A stretch of 64,000 nt of DNA, taken from assembly GCA_964652975.1 (NCBI GenBank), contig CAZZCN010000005.1:1-64000 (forward strand), written 5' to 3'. Of this stretch, positions 51,094 through 60,994 are shown in pieces (the first letter of the stretch is position 1; each line of letters begins with the position of its first letter). The notes under the pieces are model-generated. The model had not been told where the DNA came from, did not search any database, and was given only the letters and a program-made list of their open reading frames with translations. The DNA is from CAZZCN01 sp964652975. GTDB taxonomy: Bacteria; Bacillota; Clostridia; Saccharofermentanales; UBA5734. The translations under genes and the position numbers were made by a program.

Positions 51094-51426
51094 AAAGAGT
51101 CAAAGCAAGCTTTGACTCTTTATGGAAGATTTGCTTAGGCAAATCTTCTTCGCATTTTCTTAATTGATGTTTACTAATAACTTGTCTTCTAACAATTCGT
51201 CAGGATGCAGGAAAAAGCCAAACCTTGCGGTTTGGCTTTATGGTAAATTTGCTTAGGCAAATTTCCTGTGATAATACGTTTTTGTTTGTCACAGATAATC
51301 TGATTAAATCAGATTATCCAAGAGCGATAAAACTTAGTTTTATCGCTTTGCGCATATACATGATATGTAACTAAAGTCAAAACTTTCAGTTTTGCCTCTA
51401 TTGAAGATTTGCTTAGGCAAATCTTC
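51094..51426. repeat. Array of eight consecutive hairpins
   Basis: Perfect inverted repeats follow one another: 51094-51121 (12-base stem), 51125-51148 (GAAGATTTGC-TTAG-GCAAATCTTC), 51214-51239 (11), 51245-51264 (AAATTTGC-TTAG-GCAAATTT), 51294-51318 (11), 51323-51347 (11), 51378-51394 (7) and 51403-51426 (identical to the second). Three share the loop and core TTTGC-TTAG-GCAAA. The first and third, read on the minus strand, have T tracts and look like terminators. The array fills the gap between the corrinoid-protein gene and rpsF. Confidence 0.93.
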
Positions 51427-51475
51427 TTCACATTTTCTACGCCGACGATGTTTAACGGAATTTTAACACAACCTA

Positions 51476-52117
51476 CTATTTACCTGCGAGAACACTGGCA
51501 ACAGCCGCATCAGCCGCCGAAGCTGCGTCTGCTGTGTAAATATCTGCTCCGATGCTCTCTGCAAATGCATCATTAACCGGTGCTCCACCGACCATGATTG
51601 TGAATCTGTCTCTAACGCCCATTGTCTTGGCAGCATCTACTACATTTTTCATTTCGCCCATTGTTGTTGTTAAAAGAGCTGAACAGCAGATAACCTGTGC
51701 ATTATTATCGATAGCTGCCTGTACGAATGTCTCTGCAGGAACGTCTGTTCCAAGGTCAACGACCTCAAGTCCTTTGCCTTCCATCATCATGCCGACAAGG
51801 TTTTTGCCGATATCGTGCAAGTCGCCTTTAACTGTACCAAGAACGATTTTGCCTGTAGCCTTGACTCCGTCAGCTGCTAATAATGGCTTTAAGATTTCTG
51901 TTCCGGCTTTCATTGCACGTGCTGCAATAAGAACGTCAGGTACGTATACTTCATTGTTCTTGAATTTGCCGCCGATGACACTCATGCCTGCAAGTAATCC
52001 GTCAACCAGGATTGTCTGGGCTGATATTCCGCTGTCTACCGCTTCCTGAACCATTGCTTTTACGTCTTTTGCCTTACCTGCTTGAAGTGCTACTGAGATG
52101 TTGTCTAAAATTTCCAT
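51476..52117 (-). CDS. Corrinoid (B12-binding) methyltransferase protein, MtaC/MtbC-like
   Basis: 213 residues: an N-terminal helical cap (to about 85) and a Rossmann B12 domain with the axial-ligand motif GDLHDIGKNLV (near 105) and GGAPVNDAFAESIGAD. Such proteins carry methyl groups from a substrate-specific methyltransferase to a second acceptor. ATG 52117 has GGAGG eight bases upstream; the frame opens at 52132. It lies 57 bases downstream of a PocR/AraC regulator. No MtaB-, MttB- or MtaA-like partner is encoded in the window. Confidence 0.9.
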   Translation of the reverse strand: MEILDNISVALQAGKAKDVKAMVQEAVDSGISAQTILVDGLLAGMSVIGGKFKNNEVYVPDVLIAARAMKAGTEILKPLLAADGVKATGKIVLGTVKGDLHDIGKNLVGMMMEGKGLEVVDLGTDVPAETFVQAAIDNNAQVICCSALLTTTMGEMKNVVDAAKTMGVRDRFTIMVGGAPVNDAFAESIGADIYTADAASAADAAVASVLAGK

Positions 52118-52174
52118 TGTTTCTTCCTCCATTTTTGTTTTAACCGACTATTTAAATTTTAATAATCTTTTTCT

Positions 52175-53548
52175 TTATGTGTTGAAATCACTATTTGACT
52201 TCGCTTTAACTTTTTCTACCTTGATCTTGCCTCTTGACTCCCGAAACTTGCCCGGAGTAACTCCTGTCATCTTCTTGAATACCTTTGAAAAATAACTTTG
52301 CCCTTCAAATCCAACCATCGAAGAAATATCTATCAGCGGTATCTTTTCGTTAAGGAGAAGTTTCTTGGCTGCTTCGATTCTTATCTTGTTAACATAAAAG
52401 TTGAATGTGTCGCCTATCTCCTCCTTGAACACCCTGCTGAAATATGCAGGGCTCAAATATACCATCGACGCTGTATCTTCAAGTGTTATACGTTTCTCGT
52501 AGTTCTTTCTGATGAAGTCTATCGCTCTATAGATGACATCAACATGCTTCACATCTGTCAGATTGAACACCTGGTCGGTAAACCTTGCCATTATCCCGGA
52601 CAACCAGTAGGTAAGCTCTTCAATATTCCTGAATGTATTTATTCTTCCAAGGTACGTATAGTTAAGTCCAAATATCTGCTGTGCATCAGCTCCACCTTTA
52701 ATCGCCGCCCTGGAAAGCAAAACCACCAATTCTAATACTCTTGAGCGTATAACTTCGAAGCTTCCTCCGCTTGAAAAGAAAATCTGTCCAAGTATTTCAT
52801 TGAGCACCCTTTGAGATCCAGGCTTGTCGCCTGTCTCGATAAGTTCCATTAGCTCTTGTTCCTTCTGTAACGGATAAGGCTCATAATCCTGGTATGGTAC
52901 AAAGGATTTCATGAATTTTATCTGTTCTGCAATCTCCGACTGTTGTTCTCCCTTGGCTTTACGCTCCTCGATAATAGAAAATGTCTCGTCAGAAACTGCT
53001 TTCGCGATGAAATAAAGCAATTCGCTGTAATGGTTTACCATTGCAGGATCGACAACCATTATGGATTTAGATGAATTTTCAATTTCCTTTGCCGCAGAAG
53101 GCCCTATTCCGTATCTTTCTAGCAAATCCTGCATCAAAAAATCCTCAGGATCAATCATATGCACCGGACCAGCTACAAAAGCACCTTCCACCGACTCGTT
53201 GTATATTATCGGTGATGTCCAGTGAGTGAGTCCCAGCGGGCAAAAATACACATATCTCCCACCAAATCTTTCTGCCTGATAGCATCCGTACAGATGAGAA
53301 TTGAGGCAGATGTTGGGTGTTTTCTCACCTTTGGTGTTCAGATCGTCGCCTCTGTAAAAAAGCTTTGATGCTGTATTGCAGACTGCTATGTCATCTTCCT
53401 TTTCTGATGATACATGGACGGTCTCTCCAACTGAATTGACTATCCTTATGGGAACACCGGTAGCTTTCCTGTATACATCAGCTGCAAGTATTGAATTGGA
53501 AAAGTCATATGATGTATTTGTTTGAATTCCTATATCCCTCTTGTCCAT
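52175..53548 (-). CDS. AraC-family regulator with PocR sensory domain
   Basis: 457 residues. About 15-180 is a PocR-type ligand domain (YRKATGVPIRIVNSVGETVH, CYQAERFGGRYVYFCPLG, VEGAFVAGPVHMID), linked by a helical middle part to a C-terminal AraC unit (ITLEDTASMVYLSPAYFSRVFKEEIG, then ISSMVGFEGQSYFSKVFKKMTGVTPGKFRE). PocR domains respond to small compounds such as propanediol or methylated substrates. Adjacent to the corrinoid gene, which it most likely controls. GAGG before ATG 53548. Confidence 0.87.
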   Translation of the reverse strand: MDKRDIGIQTNTSYDFSNSILAADVYRKATGVPIRIVNSVGETVHVSSEKEDDIAVCNTASKLFYRGDDLNTKGEKTPNICLNSHLYGCYQAERFGGRYVYFCPLGLTHWTSPIIYNESVEGAFVAGPVHMIDPEDFLMQDLLERYGIGPSAAKEIENSSKSIMVVDPAMVNHYSELLYFIAKAVSDETFSIIEERKAKGEQQSEIAEQIKFMKSFVPYQDYEPYPLQKEQELMELIETGDKPGSQRVLNEILGQIFFSSGGSFEVIRSRVLELVVLLSRAAIKGGADAQQIFGLNYTYLGRINTFRNIEELTYWLSGIMARFTDQVFNLTDVKHVDVIYRAIDFIRKNYEKRITLEDTASMVYLSPAYFSRVFKEEIGDTFNFYVNKIRIEAAKKLLLNEKIPLIDISSMVGFEGQSYFSKVFKKMTGVTPGKFRESRGKIKVEKVKAKSNSDFNT

Positions 53549-53671
53549 TCCCTTACCTCAGGTTGATTTTAAACCATGTTATTGATTTAGAATACAACTT
53601 TTTTGTCATATTTTGTACTATTTTACCTTATAATTTAAAACTTCTATTTTTGTCTGCATAACCCCGGTTTT

Positions 53672-56050
53672 TTAGTGGCCTCTTCTTACATCAATAACAT
53701 CTTTTATGGCTTTTAATCTGCCTATTATCCTGCCGAGCTGGCTTTGATTGGTTAGTTCTATTGTCATTGAGACAGTTGCGGTTACGTCTTTAAGAGATGA
53801 CATGTTACCAGATAGAATCGATACCTTCTCTTCTGCCAGTGCATTTGAAACATCAGCAAGGAGATTCCTTCGGTCATGAGCCAGTATGGTAAGTTCTACC
53901 TGGTAGGCGGAGGATTTTGTCTCTTCATTCCAATATATTTCTATCAGCCTGTATGCCCTTTCGGTATCTTTAGGTGAAGATCCGGAAGCAGCAAGTATAT
54001 GTCTTATATTGGTGCAATCGGTCCTGTGTACCGCCACCCCTTTGCCTCTTGTTATATACCCGATTATCTTGTCTCCTGGCACTGGGCTGCAGCAGCGGGA
54101 AAGAGTTACCAGGCAATGTTCGATGCCTGGGACCACCACCCCGTAATCCACACCGCCTTTAGGTGATTTTTTGCGCTTTGTCTGCTTGGCGGTTCCCGGT
54201 GATATATCAGCCCCTTGTCCGTCTATTACAGTTATATTCGATGAAATCGGACTGTAAACCACCTGTCCGGCTGGTGTCAGCCTGTATCCAAGCTTGGTCC
54301 TTTCTCCTTCAGTCAATCCCTTTATGTACTCATCCTTTATCCTTGGTATTATCTTACCTGCCGAGATACCGCCATAACCCACCGCAGAATATAGGTCTTC
54401 GATGGATTGAAGGGTATATCTTTTAAGAATGGGTTCAAGGTACTCATGCTTCATTAGTTGATGAGGTGCGAAGCCGCTCTTTTTGAGTTCTCTTTCAAAT
54501 ATTTCACGGCCCCTGACAATATTCTCATCTCGCATCTCTTTTTTGAACCAGTTATTGATCTTGCTTCTGGCATTGTTGCTTTTTACTATCTTGACCCAGT
54601 CCCTGCTTGGTCCATGAACCTTGTCGGAGGTAAGAATCTCTACGATGTCTCCGTTATTGAGAGTATATGTAAGAGGAACAATCCTGCCATTTACTTTTGC
54701 ACCGTACATTTTGTTGCCTATACCGCTGTGAATATTGTAGGCAAAATCAATCGGCACAGAACCTGCCGGCAATGAGATAACCGCTCCTTTGGGCGTGAAT
54801 ACAAAAACTTCATCTGCAATAAGTCCGCTCTTGAGGTTTTCCATGAATTCCCCGGCGTCTCTCATGTCCTTCTGCCAGTCAAGAAGCTGTCTCAGCCAGG
54901 CGAGCTTGCCGTCAAATCCATCTTCGGTTTTGTTGGCAGGCGATTCTTCCTTATACCTCCAGTGGGCAGCAATACCATATTCAGCTGTTCTATGCATAAG
55001 AAGCGTGCGTATCTGCACTTCAAAAGGGATGCCCTTGGGGCCTATGACTGTTGTGTGAAGAGACTGGTACATATTAGGCTTTGGCATTGCAATGTAATCC
55101 TTGAAGCGACCCGGCATAGGTCTGTACATTTCGTGTACAAGCCCAAGGACAGCGTAACAATCCGATACGGTATCCACTATTATTCTTGCTGCAAAAAGGT
55201 CGTAAATCTGATCCAGTACCTTGTCCTGCGTTTTCATTTTTCGATATATGCTATAAAAATGCTTGGGACGGCCTTCAATATCACAATGAATTCCCATCTG
55301 GTCTATTCTGGCTTTAAGCTCTGTTACCACCTGTTCAAGGTATTTTTCCCTGTCCGAGCGTTTCTGTGATATCGCACCTACGAGCTCATAAAAGGCATCC
55401 TTGTCAATATATCTTAAACAAAGATCTTCAAGTTCCCATTTAATCCTGTATATTCCAAGTCGATGTGCCAGAGGTGCATAAATATCAAGTGTCTCCTGCG
55501 CTTTCTCAATCTGCTTGTCAACGGGGAGATTTCCTATGGTTCTCATATTGTGAAGTCTGTCTGCGAGTTTAATAAGGACAACACGAATATCCTTGGCCAT
55601 CGCAAGAAACATTTTTCTGAAGTTCTCTGCCTGTATCTCTTCCTTTGAAGAGTATGGTATACGACCTAGCTTGGTAACTCCATCGACCAGTGCGGCAACC
55701 TCTTCACCGAAATCAACACGAATGTCCTCTACTGATTTTGTCGTATCCTCAACGGTATCATGAAGAAGCGCTGCTACAAGGGTATCTTCGTCAACTTCCA
55801 ATTCAATTAGAATTTCTGCTGTTGCTACCGGATGGATAATATATGGCTCGCCATTTGCTCGTTTCTGGTCACCATGCGCACGATATGCATAATTGTAAGC
55901 TCTTATCAGCTTGTCGGCATTGTTATGAAAAGAATACTTCAAGTAGCGGTCAATCACATACTTCATGGATTCAGGCATTACGGAATAAACATCCTCAATA
56001 ATCGGCGTGTCAGCACTTTTGTCATTCGGGCTCTTTTTCTCTTCTGTCAA
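53672..56050 (-). CDS. rel: Bifunctional (p)ppGpp synthetase/hydrolase
   Basis: 792 residues. HD hydrolase domain (YAYRAHGDQKRANGEPYIIHP, then LLHDTVEDT), synthetase domain (DLFAARIIVD, YQSLHTTVIGP), TGS domain (FVFTPKGAVISLPAGSVPIDFAY) and a C-terminal zinc-finger/ACT region (CLVTLSRCCSPVPGDKIIGYITRGKGVAVHRTDC, then ACT). Both active sites look intact. Start is TTG 56050 (second residue Thr), with a weak upstream site. Central to the stringent response. Confidence 0.94.
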   Translation of the reverse strand: MTEEKKSPNDKSADTPIIEDVYSVMPESMKYVIDRYLKYSFHNNADKLIRAYNYAYRAHGDQKRANGEPYIIHPVATAEILIELEVDEDTLVAALLHDTVEDTTKSVEDIRVDFGEEVAALVDGVTKLGRIPYSSKEEIQAENFRKMFLAMAKDIRVVLIKLADRLHNMRTIGNLPVDKQIEKAQETLDIYAPLAHRLGIYRIKWELEDLCLRYIDKDAFYELVGAISQKRSDREKYLEQVVTELKARIDQMGIHCDIEGRPKHFYSIYRKMKTQDKVLDQIYDLFAARIIVDTVSDCYAVLGLVHEMYRPMPGRFKDYIAMPKPNMYQSLHTTVIGPKGIPFEVQIRTLLMHRTAEYGIAAHWRYKEESPANKTEDGFDGKLAWLRQLLDWQKDMRDAGEFMENLKSGLIADEVFVFTPKGAVISLPAGSVPIDFAYNIHSGIGNKMYGAKVNGRIVPLTYTLNNGDIVEILTSDKVHGPSRDWVKIVKSNNARSKINNWFKKEMRDENIVRGREIFERELKKSGFAPHQLMKHEYLEPILKRYTLQSIEDLYSAVGYGGISAGKIIPRIKDEYIKGLTEGERTKLGYRLTPAGQVVYSPISSNITVIDGQGADISPGTAKQTKRKKSPKGGVDYGVVVPGIEHCLVTLSRCCSPVPGDKIIGYITRGKGVAVHRTDCTNIRHILAASGSSPKDTERAYRLIEIYWNEETKSSAYQVELTILAHDRRNLLADVSNALAEEKVSILSGNMSSLKDVTATVSMTIELTNQSQLGRIIGRLKAIKDVIDVRRGH

Positions 56051-56154
56051 TTAATCCACACTTTCCCTTATAATACTAATCAATATAATAATAGTAATAA
56101 TAATTATAATATTCTCTAACCGTTGTGCCTTTATCTTGTCTATGCTAATGTATG

Positions 56155-58266
56155 TTAAAAAGTGTCCGTGCTCAGTTTTCTGTAAGTTCTGGATTCGGAC
56201 AGGTTCACCCTGCCATTTGCTTCAACAAGCCTGAATGCTTTTCTTAAATCCCCAATATTTCTGCATTCCAGCAGTTTAGTCTCTTCAAATATATCAAAAA
56301 TTCGTGATAGTTTAAAGAGTGGGATTTTTACACCTGAATCGGCATCTATGGCGTCCGATAAAATTTGCAAATCACAGATTACTGAGTCTTGTCCGAATTT
56401 AGTCTTGAAATACTTATATGCAGCACTGTAATCATCGCTTTGAGGTATATAGAATTCTTTAAGCATGCTGTCGTTTCTGATTTTCTTAATCAATCCGTCC
56501 GCATCGTTCAGATAAATTTTCTCATAATCAATATTCCTATTATCAAATTCTGATGGGATCCTTTGAAAATCCCTGATCTGCAATTGAACTGTCTTTTTGC
56601 CCTGCCAGTCGTTAATTTGAAGGTGAAACGCCACATTCACCCTGTCGCCTGGTAAAAGATTGAAATTCTGGTTGGAAAGACCGAAAGCTATCCCATCCAC
56701 AGTTCTCGTCTGCGAATTCAAATCATTACCTGTATATCCAAGAACAACCTTCATATGTTTGCCACCAGTAAGATCTTTTACCTGTAAAATTTCGAGATTC
56801 ATACATGCCAGCAGCGGCTTGGGATTACTTTCACCAAATGGCTCCAGCTGCTCTAGTTCAAATGCATTCTCGATGTCTAGCATTTCAAAAGGGACAATAA
56901 AATCAATCTGAAGCTTGTTGCCATAAAGGCATTCAGTCGACTTGCCACTGGAATATTCCTTTATTGAATTGATGAATGAATCTATCGAACTCTCTTCTAT
57001 TGTCAGTCCGGCTGCTTTCTTGTGGCCACCGAAAAACATAACATGCTCTTTCGCATATTCAATAGCTTCGAGTATTGAATCCGAGTTGGCACTCCTCCCC
57101 GAACCCTTGTAAAACTGTCCGTCCCAACCGAAAACAATAACCGAACGCTTGAAATATTCTGTCAGTCTTGATGCAACTATCCCAAGAACCCCCTGATGCC
57201 ATTCCTTGCTATATGCTATCAGTACTGTGTAATCCATAGGATCAAAATTATCAATCAACTGGCTTTTTGCATTTTCAAAAATCTCAAGTTCAATTTCACG
57301 GCGTCTGGCATTATCTTTAATAAGTTCGTCAGCAATTGCATTGCATATTGCAAAATCATTTCCTGTAAGCATCAACACAGCCCTGTTACCGTCGCCCATC
57401 CTGCCTGCTGCGTTGATATATGGTGCTATCGAGTAACCGATTGTGACTGATGTGATTATGTTTGATTTAAGTTCTAATTTATCCAGCAATGATCTGAGAC
57501 CCATGCTTTGCAAACTGTTTAAAATTTTGAGCCCATGGTAGACAATCATTCGATTTTCATCTATTAGTGGTACTATGTCCCCTACCGTACCCATTGCCGC
57601 AAGATCCAGATATTGCGTCCATTTGTCACACAGATCAAGTCTCATACAAATCCCCTGAATCAGCTTGATGGCAACGCCAGCACCGGCAAGTCCTTTAAAA
57701 GGATATTTGCTGTCCGGACGTTTGGGATTGATTACCGCATCAGCCAAAGGAATCACACTCTTGCATTCATGATGGTCAGTTATTATAACCTGTATCCCCG
57801 AATTCATAAGAGTCTGAACCTCGTCCACAGAAGAAATACCACAATCAACGGTGATTACAAGGTTGCATTTCTGGCCTATTATTTTCTCTGTGCCTGATTT
57901 GCCGAGACCATAGCCTTCGGTAATTCTGTCAGGTATAATAAATGTCACGTCTGCCCCGATTTCACTCAAAAACATAAGAAGTACTGATGTAGATGTTATT
58001 CCATCTACGTCATAATCACCATAAATCACTATTTTACTATGTTCGTCCAGAGCTTTGAGTATGATGTCGCATGCCTTGTGCATATCTTCAAATAAAAACG
58101 GATTGTGCCCTACTTCCAAGGGAGGTGCAAGAAAATTCACACGCTCTTCGTCAGACAAGATATGGCGCGAGGCAAGAATTCTTCCAACAAGACTGTTGTC
58201 TACAGTATAATCACCTTCCCGGAATTGATTTAATATCTCCCATTCGTTTTTTAGCAGCAAAATCAT
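56155..58266 (-). CDS. recJ: Single-stranded-DNA exonuclease RecJ
   Basis: 703 residues. DHH superfamily motifs: YGDYDVDGITSTS (I), VDCGIS (II), ITDHHECK (III), then NPKRPDSKYPFKGLAGAGVA (IV), AAGRMGDGNRA and the DHHA1 loop FGGHKKAAGLTIE. A 5'-to-3' exonuclease for recombination and mismatch repair. An extra C-terminal domain of about 160 residues (after VNVAFHLQINDWQGKKTVQLQI) resembles the RecJ extension of Firmicutes. ATG 58266 has GGAG upstream; the frame continues 53 codons further without support. Confidence 0.92.
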   Translation of the reverse strand: MILLLKNEWEILNQFREGDYTVDNSLVGRILASRHILSDEERVNFLAPPLEVGHNPFLFEDMHKACDIILKALDEHSKIVIYGDYDVDGITSTSVLLMFLSEIGADVTFIIPDRITEGYGLGKSGTEKIIGQKCNLVITVDCGISSVDEVQTLMNSGIQVIITDHHECKSVIPLADAVINPKRPDSKYPFKGLAGAGVAIKLIQGICMRLDLCDKWTQYLDLAAMGTVGDIVPLIDENRMIVYHGLKILNSLQSMGLRSLLDKLELKSNIITSVTIGYSIAPYINAAGRMGDGNRAVLMLTGNDFAICNAIADELIKDNARRREIELEIFENAKSQLIDNFDPMDYTVLIAYSKEWHQGVLGIVASRLTEYFKRSVIVFGWDGQFYKGSGRSANSDSILEAIEYAKEHVMFFGGHKKAAGLTIEESSIDSFINSIKEYSSGKSTECLYGNKLQIDFIVPFEMLDIENAFELEQLEPFGESNPKPLLACMNLEILQVKDLTGGKHMKVVLGYTGNDLNSQTRTVDGIAFGLSNQNFNLLPGDRVNVAFHLQINDWQGKKTVQLQIRDFQRIPSEFDNRNIDYEKIYLNDADGLIKKIRNDSMLKEFYIPQSDDYSAAYKYFKTKFGQDSVICDLQILSDAIDADSGVKIPLFKLSRIFDIFEETKLLECRNIGDLRKAFRLVEANGRVNLSESRTYRKLSTDTF

Positions 58267-58449
58267 TAATCGTTTTCTCCATATGTTTACTATTTGTTGC
58301 AATTGTATCATTTTTTGGATAATAAAAACAGATGTCCACGCATCTGTAAACCTTGGAATTTGAACCCTTCTAAATTTGAACTCTTTTGAGATTGCCCATG
58401 TTGGGTAAATGCTTACCATGTGCAAAGGATTTTTTTGTGATGAACCCTA

Positions 58450-58483
58450 ACAAAAACCCGACATCCTTTATGGATATCGGGTT
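58450..58483 (-). terminator. Terminator of rpsU-yqeY
   Basis: Minus-strand stem AACCCGATATCC/GGATGTCGGGTT (one G-T pair) with a 5-base loop and TTTTTG after it, 27 bases past the yqeY stop. Confidence 0.88.
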
Positions 58484-58509
58484 GTTTAAGCTTGTGGTGA
58501 AATAAGTTC

Positions 58510-58950
58510 CTATGATTCTAATTGATTTCTGACGAGGGTGTTGATAAGCTTACCGTCCGCTTTGCCTTTTAGTTTAGGTGTAATCACCTTCATCACATTG
58601 CCAAGATCTTTCATTGAAAGCGCGCCTGTCTCTACAATGGTCTGCTTTACTATCTCAAGAACCTCGGCTTCTGATAACTGGGCAGGTAGGTACTTCTCAA
58701 TAATTGCCATTTCGGCCTTATACTTTGTAATTATATCTTCTCTGTCGCCTAAATCCTTTAAAGTCTCGGACTTCTTCTTATATTCCTTTGAAAGAATATC
58801 TAAAACACCGGCGTCGTCCAGCTCAGATCTAGTGTCCTTCTCTACTTGGAGAATGGCAGCTCTGCAGATTTGGATTGTATCCTTCTTCAGAGTGTCCTTG
58901 TCCCGCATTGCTGTCTTAAAATCATCAATAAGCTGTTCTTTAATAGTCAT
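58510..58950 (-). CDS. yqeY: GatB/YqeY domain protein
   Basis: 146 residues with the YqeY core (LIDDFKTAMRDKDTLKKDTIQICRAAI, then KYLPAQLSEAEVLEIV and MKDLGNVMKVITPKLKGKADGKLINTLVRNQL), which resembles the tRNA-binding tail of GatB. Exact role unsettled. ATG 58950 lies one base after the rpsU stop with GAGG inside rpsU, so translation is coupled. Confidence 0.93.
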   Translation of the reverse strand: MTIKEQLIDDFKTAMRDKDTLKKDTIQICRAAILQVEKDTRSELDDAGVLDILSKEYKKKSETLKDLGDREDIITKYKAEMAIIEKYLPAQLSEAEVLEIVKQTIVETGALSMKDLGNVMKVITPKLKGKADGKLINTLVRNQLES

Positions 58951-58951
58951 C

Positions 58952-59125
58952 TTAACGTTTCCTCTTGCGTGCTGCTTCCGACTTCTTCTTGCGTCTAACG
59001 CTAGGCTTCTCGTAATGCTCTCTCTTACGAACCTCCGCAAGAACACCCGATCTTGCACAAGAACGCTTAAAACGCCTCAATGCACTATCAAGGGTTTCAT
59101 TCTCTTTTACTCTGACTTCTGACAT
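58952..59125 (-). CDS. rpsU: 30S ribosomal protein bS21
   Basis: 57 residues: MSEVRVKENETLDSALRRFKR...RKREHYEKPSVRRKKKSEAARKRKR, full-length bS21. ATG 59125 with GGGGAGGG eight bases upstream. Confidence 0.96.
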   Translation of the reverse strand: MSEVRVKENETLDSALRRFKRSCARSGVLAEVRKREHYEKPSVRRKKKSEAARKRKR

Positions 59126-59319
59126 ATATATCCCTCCCCTCATCGACAATGCAAATTGTCTTTTTGGGACATCCTGTTATACTAGTGATATCTGTGTGAT
59201 ATTATACTAGACAAAGGCGCTAATCGTCAACCTATTTGTTTGAAACTGCAAACCAACTGCAAATATGTATCAATTGCAATCATTTTGAAATCTTTATTAC
59301 CTGTTTTGGCATGAAATAA

Positions 59320-60810
59320 TCAATTGACACCGGATGCCTGAAGATATACCAGGTCGTAGACATCACCGGTTATTTCTATTCCGTGTAAATAGACATCCTC
59401 CTTGACACCTCCGTAATAGCAACTCGCATGACACGAAAGCGACGGGGACAGTCTTACGTTGGACCAGCTGATGGTTGATGGAAGCACTCCAAGGGTATAC
59501 TGATGCTGTGAATATCCTGTAGTCGCGGAGGTCTTATTGACAACAGCATAAGAAGAGGATCCCCCCACTGGATAAAATACCACATAGTCAGGAAGAGGGG
59601 TTGATTTAAAATCAATCCTTAGAGTGATTTTCTCAAGGCATAAAAATCTCAGCGGATTAAGTGGAAGCGAATAGCCTAGAAGTGTTTTGCTGTTTTTAAA
59701 AAGAGATATCGCTCCATCCATTTTAAGAGTACCGCTGTCAACTGGTATTACAGGAGGCACGAATACCGGCTTAGGCTGTTCCTCCAATGTGAAAGTATAA
59801 GATATCTCCTTTGTTACCAGGTCTCCCATTGCTGAAACAGCCCATATCACAGCTTTTTCTGTAACACTTTTAGCCGTCGTCGATGTTGCTGTGTAAGATG
59901 CCCTGTTATACCTGACTGTCTTTTGCATGTTCCATGGACCTGCTCCTGAACTTTCAACGGTTGACGATTTGAACTGTATTCCTCCTCGAGCAATATCGGA
60001 GCTTCTGGCGAGTCCCGAATAGGAAGATATATTGAAGCTTATCTGGAAATTTATATCGACATAATCACTCCCCGGAAGAATTTTGAAAACCTTGCCGGAT
60101 GGTTCACTGGAAGGTTTTACCATTCCCCCGATAGCAATGCCTCCTATCCCGTACCCATGTAGCGTCCCATATCTTAACTCTCCTTTGGAGTTGTAGTGTC
60201 TAGTGTAAAGCGCAAAGCCCAATTTCCAAGATGGCACCGCTATTACAACACATTTTTGCTCAGTGAGTGCAAGACTGCTGTATGTCATGGTCCCATAACT
60301 CTGACCCATATAATATATCTGTGCCTTCTTGATATGTTCTTTCTCTCTTGATGTCAGACGCATCCAAGATACGGCTGCATCCTGTCCCAATGTAAGATTG
60401 TTCCATTTTCGCGGATCTGTAGTATATATTGAATCGTCAGGGAAAAATGTATTGGTAACAGTATATTCATCATACGAAAAGCCGTGTGCTGCATATTGCT
60501 TTGTCGCAGTATCATACCTGTTGCCAGGAACATCAGCAGGCTTACCATATGAGAGCATGCTGTATTTCAAGAATGTATCGTAGTTCGCCCGATATCCCCT
60601 GTACCTGCTCAAGACCGGTTTGCCTGTCGAGTTAAGAAAAGATTCAAAACTCGCCTGGTTTGTTATAGGTGATGGCATTACCGCGTGCATCTGAACAGGT
60701 TTGGAGAATATTGAAAATGTAAATGCAATAATCAAAGATATTAAAATAATATCTTTTAAAATCCTGGTTCCCTCATGATTGCGATTTTTTAAGTGACAAA
60801 TATCAGTCAT
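59320..60810 (-). CDS. Exported protein of unknown function
   Basis: 496 residues. A signal peptide or anchor covers about 15-45 (ILKDIILISLIIAFTFSIFS). The rest is rich in Ser, Tyr, Thr and beta-prone segments; there are few charged helices, suggesting a beta-sandwich surface or secreted protein. LRFLCLEKITLRIDFK and LHGIEITGDVYDLVYLQASG near the end look like a domain edge. A proline-rich hinge (PKPVFVPPVIPV, near 350) splits it into two parts. I recognise no family. ATG 60810 with AAAGGA upstream. The next gene upstream also encodes an unknown membrane-anchored protein, so the two may act together. Confidence 0.7.
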   Translation of the reverse strand: MTDICHLKNRNHEGTRILKDIILISLIIAFTFSIFSKPVQMHAVMPSPITNQASFESFLNSTGKPVLSRYRGYRANYDTFLKYSMLSYGKPADVPGNRYDTATKQYAAHGFSYDEYTVTNTFFPDDSIYTTDPRKWNNLTLGQDAAVSWMRLTSREKEHIKKAQIYYMGQSYGTMTYSSLALTEQKCVVIAVPSWKLGFALYTRHYNSKGELRYGTLHGYGIGGIAIGGMVKPSSEPSGKVFKILPGSDYVDINFQISFNISSYSGLARSSDIARGGIQFKSSTVESSGAGPWNMQKTVRYNRASYTATSTTAKSVTEKAVIWAVSAMGDLVTKEISYTFTLEEQPKPVFVPPVIPVDSGTLKMDGAISLFKNSKTLLGYSLPLNPLRFLCLEKITLRIDFKSTPLPDYVVFYPVGGSSSYAVVNKTSATTGYSQHQYTLGVLPSTISWSNVRLSPSLSCHASCYYGGVKEDVYLHGIEITGDVYDLVYLQASGVN

Positions 60811-60994
60811 AACAGTATATCCTTTCCAGAAGTTGTATTGCCATGCAGTGTTATTTCGATACACAGTCTATTTGACCAAGTTCAAATATTATTCTGTTTT
60901 GAAATAAGTTATATAGCAAAAAACAGTGTGTCATTTCTTATTAAGAATTCATTTTTGGATTCTGACGCGGTAATTAATGTATTTGTACATATTC

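Noticed and set aside
52118..52174. Cobalamin riboswitch before the corrinoid gene
   Set aside because: The gap is only 57 bases, too short, and lacks the B12-box.
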